A program made the translations under genes and the position numbers. This document shows, in pieces, positions 54,501 through 62,200 of a stretch of DNA of 64,000 nucleotides. Origin of the DNA: Sorangium cellulosum (GTDB lineage: Bacteria; Myxococcota_A; Polyangia; Polyangiales; Polyangiaceae). Each line of letters starts with the position of its first letter. Within the stretch, counting starts at the first letter, position 1. Below the pieces are notes generated by a model. That model was given only the letters and a program-made list of their open reading frames with translations. It ran no database searches and was not told the DNA's origin. The stretch spans positions 6,958,501-7,022,500 of the forward strand of contig NZ_CP012673.1 in assembly GCF_002950945.1 (NCBI RefSeq), in the 5' to 3' direction.

Positions 54501-55967
54501 GACGCCGCCGCGCAGATCGGCCGCCGATGGGAGCGAGCGCAAGAGCGTGGGCGCGCCGAGGTGACCTTCTCCGAAGTTTGATTTGTAAAACCAGGCGCGC
54601 TCGGTGTGGATGAGCACACCGGGAATGCCTTCGCCGTCCAGGTCGACCCACTGCGCGCTGGCGCCTTCTACGCCAGCCGAGATCCCTTCGAGACTCTCGC
54701 GATCGACCGTGCGGAGGTCGTCGTGCAAGATTGGTCGCGTGTAGCCGAGATCGAGCGGCGGGAGCGTGGCGCGCTCGTACGTGCCGGTATCGGGATCCCG
54801 CTTGTAGCCTGCCTGGGTGATCGCGGCGAGATAGGTGGTCGACGCTCCTTCGTCGTAAGCGAAGTCGGTAGAACGCACGAGGCATGGCGCCTCGCCAAGC
54901 TCGGAAAAACGGTGGAACGTTAGCACACGGCGACAGAGTCGGTACGTTCGGATTTCGAACGTCGCGCGGTAAGTGGAAAACGGATCTTTACGGACGAGCC
55001 ACGGCCTCGTTTCCGCCGGCGTCGGAGCAGCATCGTCGTGCTCGCCGTAGTCGAAGACCACCTCGAACAGGTAAGCGTCAGGCGCGCGCGGCGCCGGAGC
55101 GCCCCGATCGACCAGGGGAACACGATTGCCGTATTGGATGCGCTTGACGTAACGCTGCGCGGTTGCGCGAAGCATCAGCGTTTCGTCTGCGCGTTCCTCG
55201 AACCGATTCGACTCGCTCGCGTCGCCGGGATCCACGCCGGCGTCGTCTTCCGATTTGTATATATAACGCGCGACATTGCCCCGATCGTCTCGTGTCTCTT
55301 CGAGCAACCACGAAAAGATTCGATCGGGGTGCTCCGGATCGGCAATACGGGCCTCTCGGCTTTGCCCATACACGTTGAGCACGTTCTCGCTCGTCGTGAC
55401 GCGCCAATGGATCTCGAGGTTGACCTTGTGCGTCCAACGCTCAATGCGTGCGAAATACCCCTCGGTGCGCGGGCGATAGCGCCGAACGAGATATTCGCCC
55501 TCTTGTATCACTTCGATCTTGGTGCCTTCACCATCCTTCACGCGGACCGGGACCAGGTCCTCGGCGCCGGAAAGAACAAAGACGTCGGATTCCTCGTCAT
55601 CTGCGTAGCGCGGAAGCCCCTTGTCGGTCTTGCGTGTGATGGAAGGTGTGGAGTACTGCCAGCCAATGCCGTGGGGTCCATTTCCTGCGCCCGAATCGTA
55701 GCGAAGCGCGAGCCCGAGCTCGAAGCCCGTGCGCCCCGACGTTGCGATGGGCACGCTGAGCGAGCCCGTGCCGGTCACCGGGTTCGTCGAGAACTTCTCA
55801 CCGATACCGCGGATGGCGCCTCCGCCTTTGGGAAGCGAGAGCGTGGGTACCAGCTTTCTTTGCCCCTGGGGGTCGGCCGCGGTCCCCGAAAGAGCTGCGC
55901 TCGAGCCGTCGGAGGATGCTCGCTGTGACGGGCGAGGTCCTCCCGTCTGATCGGGATCTTTCTGCAC
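48585..55967 (-). CDS. Tc toxin TcB-TcC fusion (SpvB/TcdB-Rhs protein) with variable C-terminal region
   Basis: A 2,460-residue toxin component that combines what other bacteria split into TcB and TcC. The N terminus (about 45-350) is an SpvB domain (GAIRGIGEKF, GTGSLSVPI). Residues about 440-700 hold FG-GAP/VCBS-type repeats (DLDGDGLPDVL, DMSGDGLVDIV, DIDGSGTSDLL) of the TcB beta-propeller. YD/Rhs repeats run from about 1500, ending in the core RYYAPWLGRWTSADPAG (about 2096-2136), where Rhs and TcC proteins cleave themselves. The last ~325 residues are the cargo region: a Gly/Ala-rich hydrophobic stretch, then an unassigned domain starting VHLTTAESAAAI. The start is GTG at 55967 with AGGAG six bases upstream. 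A 271-bp gap without visible features separates it from the TcA gene. Confidence 0.93.
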   Translation of the reverse strand: MQKDPDQTGGPRPSQRASSDGSSAALSGTAADPQGQRKLVPTLSLPKGGGAIRGIGEKFSTNPVTGTGSLSVPIATSGRTGFELGLALRYDSGAGNGPHGIGWQYSTPSITRKTDKGLPRYADDEESDVFVLSGAEDLVPVRVKDGEGTKIEVIQEGEYLVRRYRPRTEGYFARIERWTHKVNLEIHWRVTTSENVLNVYGQSREARIADPEHPDRIFSWLLEETRDDRGNVARYIYKSEDDAGVDPGDASESNRFEERADETLMLRATAQRYVKRIQYGNRVPLVDRGAPAPRAPDAYLFEVVFDYGEHDDAAPTPAETRPWLVRKDPFSTYRATFEIRTYRLCRRVLTFHRFSELGEAPCLVRSTDFAYDEGASTTYLAAITQAGYKRDPDTGTYERATLPPLDLGYTRPILHDDLRTVDRESLEGISAGVEGASAQWVDLDGEGIPGVLIHTERAWFYKSNFGEGHLGAPTLLRSLPSAADLRGGVQQLTDLGGDGNLDLVQYAPALSGYFEWTPEAGFTPFVALKSVPNINWNDPNLRFLDLDGDGLPDVLITEHEAFLWYRSRGKDGFEPGARVSKPKDEQKGAAIVFADGAETIQLADMSGDGLVDIVRVRDGEVCYWPNLGYGRFGRKVTLSRSPRFDHADQFDPRRVRFADIDGSGTSDLLYLGRDGIRIYFNEAGNGLSMAERIESLPAVDSLSYLSIVDLLGQGTACLVWSSPGPANQTRPLLYIDLMNGKKPHVLESIVNNLGAETRLAYAPSTRFYLKDKADGRPWLTRLAFPVHVVERAEYVDHVAKTKLVTSFAYHHGFFDGYEREFRGFACVEQWDAESFSTDHGKGLFPEVDFEHEGTEELLDVPPVRTVTWFHTGAWLERERLELALAKEYYGRDPGAPLLADTRLPEGLSVHEEREAARALRGQILRQEVYAEDGKPESIHPYSVFERDYELRLLQHSDAKSHAVFYVHPRHRITLHYERSPSDPRMQHEIVLEIDPFGNVTQAAAIGYPRRVPTEPEQARLWVTVTENTYANVESGGRRLGVPLETRSYELTGLAAPAKGVLSFEEVRMAARKAKVLSYEERPTSGFEKRLVEHTRSRYYDSENLPNPLPFGKADTRAIPYESYRLALTPGLLEQAFNGEVGRVTDAVLHEGGYVHLDGDRNWWAPAGRAVPDPSRFFLPTEFIDPFGNVATVAYDEHALLIERVEDAAHNVVRAQNNYRVLGPAMITDPNGNRIAVKFDALGLVVATAVMGKEGSSDGDTLDDPTTVLEYDLFRWKDSGGKLPSLVHTKAREQHGLANTRWQETYTYSDGSGRVAMAKLRAEPGEAPLRGADGKLLKDAHGELVLGFTEERWVGSGKTVVNNKGNPVKQYEPFFSSTPEFEDEDELVRWGVTPVLFYDPPGRLIRTTLPHGGLRRVSFTPWEQTAFDENDTVSDLGNAWFATRRANAASEPSPEEQRAARLTFAHRETPTTTKLDALGRPFLVLDRLAPTTMLATRTELDIEGQALSITDALDRVCMRYVYGIDGQVLRESSIDAGERRRLSDVAGAPLRAWDAVGHRVRQTYDALRRPTHVHVQKGAEDEQLATRIIYGESYTNPEEQNLRGRAVLTFDGAGLLRTESFDFKGNLLSSMRTLARAYQEEPDWSPLGALEVPGAALGGAEALLGAESFSKSFAYDALNRLTSATAPDDSKVVPTYNEVGLLERLDVHVRGADQPARFILNIDYNAKGQRERIAYSNGTTTAYTYDPLTFRLTRLKTTRASDGVVLQNLFYTYDCVGNVVAVEDTAQQTVFFGGAFVEPSSAYEYDALYRLTRANGREHRGHGGEIQRDQNDMPLQQLPHPNDIQALRRYEERFVYDGVGNILEFIHDKLGAPGSWTRRYRYGGGAGDGQSNRLHSTSLPGDAATRPYAAKYVHDANGNMVAMPHLAAVAYTHTDRMRRADLGGGGTAFYTYDGSGERVRKVVERIGTLVEERIYLGGYEVYRKRDQSGVLLERQTLHVMDDMRRVAMVETKTVDVKEPAGRGAPRIRFQYTNQLDSALLECDEDGLAITYEEYHPYGTTAYWSARSGVEVSAKRYRYTGKERDEETGLYYHGARYYAPWLGRWTSADPAGFVDGLNLFVYVRNRPTALTDPNGQGAWDHILGGVKAVGGALETAAGIGLIGVGAATAEFGVGVLIIAAGVAVTAHGADTTIAGARQAISGEQTDTLTSTGLQRAGVSRRSANLADAGISIVGTFGAGALTRTAPAAAEGLVHLTTAESAAAITTTQTLGRGGTIYAGSASLAEASGTGLFLRTGLLPSQATTAITVPQAAASAFRVPTVIGPATAWQRLSGTVYTAGAGSIDLTTGVFTRLGPATNQLFFYGFDATVVAIAKTGPELGSLAVDILVPGSTQSSAVTSLEDAPLAFVLPGSPESNNGAAPLPFAFPGPAISSIDTSALAPAVVAPTPAEEEAQQSLLPEFR

Positions 55968-56238
55968 GGTGGGCTCCTACCGCTTCTGGGAATGCCGAGG
56001 ATCGCCGAAGTGCGAGCGTTCCCCGCAGATCACGAACAAGTTCTCGAGCACTCCGATTTCTCGGGAACGCAAAATGCGCAGCTTAGTCGATTGTCTCATG
56101 GAACGAGCTCGCCCCCGAAACGTGTGCAGTACGTCGGTGTCCCGCGAGGGACGCGCGACACCTCTTCGCGCTCTGCGCGGCCATCGCGGCGGCTGGGCAC
56201 CAGTCCTGCTGTACGAGGCGTGCGTTCGTCACTCGACG

Positions 56239-59200
56239 TCATGGCGAACCTCCCGCTGGCAAACTCGCGGACGGGAGGCGTTCGGCGCGGTAGCCGCACA
56301 GCACGTAGGCGCGCGCCACCTTGCCGACGCGCTCCGGGAAGCGCAGCTCCGCGACCGTGCACTCCTCGGGCGGAACCGGCAGCTCCACCGTCAGCGCACC
56401 GTGGTAGAGACCCGGCCACGCTTCGCTCGCGACGCAGTCGATGTGGAGGAGACGGCAGCCGCAGTCCTGGCAGTCAGCTTCGCCGCAGCCGCATCCATGG
56501 GGATCCTTCACGGACAGCACCAGCGTGTGGCTCGCGCGCGCGTCGCTGACGACCTCGGCGCACGGGCGCGTGCACTCGCCCCGGACCGCCCTGGGCTGCT
56601 CGAGCTCGAACAGCAGCTCGAGGCGCACCACGTGGAGCTCCCGCTGCCCCGGCAGGAATGCGAACGAGTCGCGCCCCCAGCGCAGCTCCAGGGTGCGCGG
56701 CCCGCCGGCCTTCGGCTTGTGCGGCGTGGACAGGCGCGCCCACAGGTCTGGCCACTCGCGCCGGACCTCGAACAGCCGCACCCCGCCGTCGGGAAGCGCA
56801 CGGCTTGCGCTCGCGCGGGCGGCGGCAGCCAGCACGCTGCCACCCTCGCGGGCCGTGTAGCGCAGGTGCATGACGCAGTCGCTCAGCGTGTCGAGGTCGA
56901 AGTAGTTGTTCTCGAGCGGCAGCTCGATGCGCCAGCGGCTCACCGCTCCCTCGTACTCGAAGGGGAGGTAGCGCGGATCGGCGAAGCTCACCTCGAACAA
57001 CCCCGCATCGTTCTGCCCGCTGGAGGTCGCGATGGCGCTGTGCGCGCCGTAGCGCTGTACCACGCGCGAGTCGCCGGGCAGCACCGCGTACGCATCGGCG
57101 AGCGGCGTGGGAGCGGACGCGAGCTGGACTGAACTGTCGTGGCAGGCGCACGGGTCCGGCGTGGGCACGACGGGAGGCTCGTCGCAGCACCTGCCGTCAG
57201 GCCCGCGCAGGCGAGGATCCACGCGGATGCGGCTCGAGAGCAGCGTCAAACGGCACTGGATGCCCTGGTAGGGTCCGGTGACGCAGGGCAGCGTCAACGA
57301 GACGCTGCGGATCCGCCGCATGTAGTGCCCGGGATAGTCCAGATCGAACAGCCACTCCGGCAGCTCGATCTCCGTGCAGCCCGTGGTCTTGAGCTGCATC
57401 AAGAAGACCGGCGAGAAGCAGCGCAGCGAGATATGCTTGGTCAGCTCGTACTCGCGCAGGTTCTTGCACAGGTAGGCGCTCTCCATCTGGCGCAGGGCCA
57501 CGCTCAGCCTCTCCCCGGCGAGCAGCCCCTCGTGAAGATCGTCCCAGGGGGCGGTGGGGAGGAAGCAATCGCTCTCGTGGCCGAGCTCCAGATTGTAGGC
57601 GCGCTGGGCCATACGCGCTTCGTGCAGCGCGACCTCGTACAGCTGGTGGTAGAGCGCCGCCGTCTCCTTCTGCAGCCACAGATACAGCTCGTGGCTCGTG
57701 AACTTGTCGCGCAGGAAGTCCTGCACTTCGCCCACCTGCTCGAGCTGGCGCTGCTGGTTGTTGAGCTCGCGCAGGGCCATGTCGCGCCTGCGCTCGGCTC
57801 CGAGGCGCTGCCGCTCGATCTGCTCGATCTCGAGATCGAGCACCTCGACCTGGTGGCGCCAGTCGTCCTCACGCCGGGCCCACCCGCCCTCGGTCAAGCG
57901 CAGGCCCGCGGTGGCGGTCAGGATGTCGGACGTGGTGCGTGCGATGCGGGCCACGGCCTGGAACACGTAGGCGATCTTGCTGCCGAGCGGCAGCGTGGTG
58001 AAGTTCACCGTGCCGACGTGCACGTCGGGGATGAAATGCATGATCTCCGCCACGATCTCCGACACGTTGCCCGCCGTGCGCACGCCGTTGGCAGCCTCCG
58101 TCAGATCCTGGAAGTCACGCTCGCCGGTGTTCAGGCCCGCGTCGATCAGGCCCTGGGTGTAGCGCCTGCGGGTCTGCGCGATCTGCTTGGCGAAGTCGAG
58201 GGCCTGCACCTGCCAGTCCGTCTCGCGCCACTGGTTCTTGCGGATGTCCAGCGCAAGGCTCAGGATCTGGCGCTCGTGGGTGGCCCGGAGCGAGCTCAGG
58301 TACTCCGCGTCGCCCTTCTCGAAGGCCGACAGCAAGGCCGCGCCCAGATTGCGCGTCTCGTTGGCCAGCTCGAGCGCCTTGGGCAGGCGGTTGGCCAGAC
58401 GGTAGAGGCCGCCGTGCAGGCAGCACAGGCCCTCGTCGTCGCAGGACGACTCGCTCGCTCGCCAGCCGTCGAACAGCGCCTGCTCCCCGAAGTACGGCAG
58501 GTCGCGCTGCGGCTTGCCGTTCTGCAGGCGACGCCCGCTGAGGCAGGCGTGGACCAGCGCACGTCGGTCCGCGACGCGCTCGTACAGCGCCAGAAGGCGC
58601 GGATTGAGCGGCACGCCCTCGGCGAAGAAGGTGGTGACCGTCTGCACGCTATCGTCCTCGCCTTCGCTGCTGCTCGCCACCGTCTTGGGCGCGGGGCCGA
58701 GCAGGCGTGCCGCACTGTCGAGTACCACGCGCGCCTGCTGGAACGACTCCGGCGTGTTCACACGCAGCAAGCTGTCGGCCCAGGCCAGCGAGGTCTCGAG
58801 CCAGCTCAGATATAGCGCACGCCGCCGGGCGCGTGGCGCGCTGACTTCACCGCTGCCGCAGCAGGTTCCTCGCTCGTCGCCATCCTGCCCGTCTGGGCAC
58901 CAGGCGGCATCCTCGTGCACGGAGGCCGCCGCGGCATACCAGCCGAGCGCGGCCTGGTAGCGGCAGTGCGCGCGCAGGCTGCCCGCCGCCACCACCGAGA
59001 GCGAAAAGACCAGGGTGGGATACAGCGGCGCGCCAGGCGTGTGGTGCAAGAAGTACGGGTAGGCCGCGAGCTCGTTGAAGAACGGCCCGGGCTCCTCCGG
59101 ATCCTCCAGGAGAGGCAGGACCTCGGCGCTGTCCGTGACCAGGTCGTAGCGGAAGCCCGGTGCATCCCCGCCGTGCAGCCCCGTGGCATTCACCTCGGCC

Positions 59201-62200
59201 CCGGGGTCCGCGGGAGCGCCTATGCTCAGCGGCGCGCCCTCGCGCACCACCTCGAACTTGAGTGAGTCCGCGAAGCGCCCGACCAGCTGGAGAGTAAGGT
59301 CGCGCGTGGTCACGTCGGCGGCGAGGCGCAGGCCGTCGCTGGAGCGGCGCGGCTGCTTGAGCTCGCCGTTGTGCACCCGCGCCCAGCACAGGTGCAGCGT
59401 CGGGTGTCCCTTCCAGTCAAGCAGGGTCGGCAGATCCTCAGGGGAGCGCCACGCGGAGGCGGGTCCACTCCCCTCGGGCGCGGCCTCGGTGGAGCTGACG
59501 TTGGCATCCTGGGTGACGGGCGCGAAGTGCTTCGCGTCCGTCAGCCAGAAGTAATACTCATCGAGCGTGGGCGGGTGGATCGTACCGCACTGCACGCAGC
59601 AGCCCGGAAGCGGCTCGTGGACGCGATAGGTGTTGGATGCAGGCGGATCGCCAGCCGCCGCCACGCGCAGAAAGCGAGCGCCGAGCCGGATGGCAGACTC
59701 GATCCAGAGCGGCAGACGCTCGCCGTGCTCGAGCTGGAGCACGGTGACGACATCGTTCGGCGGGCTCACCGCCGACGGCAAGCCGGAACGGTTGACGTCG
59801 CTCAGCCAGGTCGGACGACCGTGCCGATCGCGCGTGCCCATGAGGCCGAGCGCCTCGACCTGCGGCGGATGCACGAAGCGCGTCACCGAGGGCTCGCGCG
59901 CCTGCACCAAGGCGTGCCCCGGCGCGGGCGGAGGCGTGGGGGCCTCGAACTGGGTCAGGCTGGCCGGCGTCGCAATGCTCAGGTTGGTCGAGCGCAGCTG
60001 ATCCTCGAACAATCGGAAGCCCTCCGAGCGGCGCGACGTGGCGAGCTCGTCCCACTCGATCCAGTTCTCCCGGTAGAAGACGCGCCCCTTGCACGCCTGC
60101 CAGATCACCAGGGTCTTGAACCGGCGCTCCCACACGAGCGGCAGCTCCGCAGGGGCCAGCCAGTCGGGCTCGAGCCCGAGCAGGGTGCGCCGCACGAAGG
60201 CCTGCACGGCGCTCACGGCCTCCTCGATGCGGCTGGCACGCTGGCACAGTCCCGCCTCCACGTCGATCAGCAGCAGGTCGGACAGATCGCGCGGATTCCG
60301 GGCAAACCCGCCCCACGGCAGGGCGACGCGATCGAGCCGGCACAGGTAGGCGAGCAGCGCTGCCCGGGCGCTCTCGCGCAGCGGATCGTTCAGGGAACCC
60401 AGCTCGAGGTACCGGCGCGGCTGGCCGTTCTCCAGATAGCCGCGGCGGACGAACCGCGTGAGGTTCTCCGTGCCGCCCGAGGCGGCCGGGTTATCCGCGG
60501 CCCAGCGATCGGGCTGCGCGAGGCGAATGTCCTCCACGGTGAACTTGCGGCGCACCCTCTCCAGCAGCAGCTCTGCGTGGAAGATGCGCACCGGCCAGCG
60601 CTCGTTCTCCAGGTCGGAGCCCGTGCCGCTCAGGGAGAAGTCCGGATCGTAGCGAAGCACCAGCGGCGCATGGGACAGGTCCACGCCGATGTGCCGCAAC
60701 AGATGGGCGGGGTCGTCCGGGTGCCGCTCCGCCGCCTCGTGGAACAGCAGCCAGGCAGGGCGTTCGGGCGCCGTGTTGGCCCGCGTGCGCAGCATGGTGT
60801 AGTCGAAGATCCGCTCCCACCAGTCGAACAGGGCCTGCGCGCGCGGCCGCGACGGGTGCTGGCGCTGGTCGCCGGCGGGCGGATGGTAGTTGTCGTCGAC
60901 CGGCAGCAAGTCGAAGTCGAGCCAGGCGCGGTGCGGCGCGAAGGCTCCGCCACTCGGGTAGAAGGTGATGCCGGCGAAGCTCTCGGCCTTGGACAGCAGG
61001 TAACCGAGCTCGCTCTGGCCGTCGTCCGCGCTGGGCTCGGCGTGGAGACCATGGCGCCAGGCGAACAGGAGCGCCCGGAAGGCGCGCTGATAGGTGCGCC
61101 GGACGTCCCGCAGCGTGCTGTAGTAGCGCTCGTTCAAGTACGCTGCGGGCTCGACGAAGCCGTCCTGACGCGACCCGATGCCGGCCCCCAGACGGACATT
61201 TTTGGCGGCCACGTACAGCTTGTCGTTCGGAATGGCCACGACCTGGTCTGCGGAGTCGGGCCCCTCGTAGGCCAGCTCGAAGCCGGTCTGGCGCGCCAGC
61301 GTCGACTCGGCACGCTCGAAGGCCGGAGGGCATGCGATGAGCTCGATCGTCAGGTCGTAGGCGCCGCGGCGCAGCGAAAGGGAGTCGCTGCACGAACTCG
61401 ACGCAGGGTCGCCGTCCCAGTGATGGCTGAGCAGCACCCAGCTGCGCTGTCCGCGCCGCAGGCTCACGCGCCAGCGCAGGTGTCCGGGGCACTCGGGCAA
61501 AGGAGTCTCGCCGTCGGGACGCGGAACGCCGGCGTGGAACGTGTAGTCACCGCCCTGCTCGACCAACAGCACGCCGTTCCAGGTCACGGCGAAGCCCTGG
61601 GCGCCCCCGAGCGCAGTGCCGTCGTCGTTGCGCAGGGCAAAGCCGTTGCGCACGCCCACGAACTCGCCCTGCGCCGCGCTCAGCGCGAGGTCCAGCGCCG
61701 GCAGCACGGTGGGCACCGGCGCATTCCAGAAGTCGCGCGCCTCGCCGAAGGCGCGGCTCGGGGAGCGCAGCTCGCGGTAGAGCACGTCGGCGCTCGCGCC
61801 CGCTGCGAACGCTCGGTATTCGCCGAGCAGGCCCGTGCCCACCAGACCGACCAGCGCGGAAAGCGCGCCCGCCTGGGCAGGGTCGGACCAGGTCAGCACG
61901 GGAGGAACGCCCGAGTCCGCTTCCCAGGCGCTCAGCGCGAAGTTCTCGTCCGCGAACAGGTGCCGGAGCACGAGCTTCGCGAGTTGGTCTCCGCCCTTCC
62001 GCGGCTCGCCCGTGACGCTGGCGACGTGCTCGGAGAGGTGCTGCGCGATCAGCACGGCACGCCGCTGAAACACGGCGAACGCGCGCTGGAAGAAGGCGAA
62101 GCGCGCCGCTTCGTCCGGCCCTTCGATCAGCGATCGCTCGGCCTCGCCGAAGTCGGGGAACAGAAAGGCGAAGCGCGCGAGCTCGCGGCGCGGAGCGAAG

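Noticed and set aside
55968..56238. Promoter or small gene between the TcA and TcB-TcC genes
   Set aside because: No -35/-10 pair with good spacing and no conserved short frame on the minus strand could be supported.
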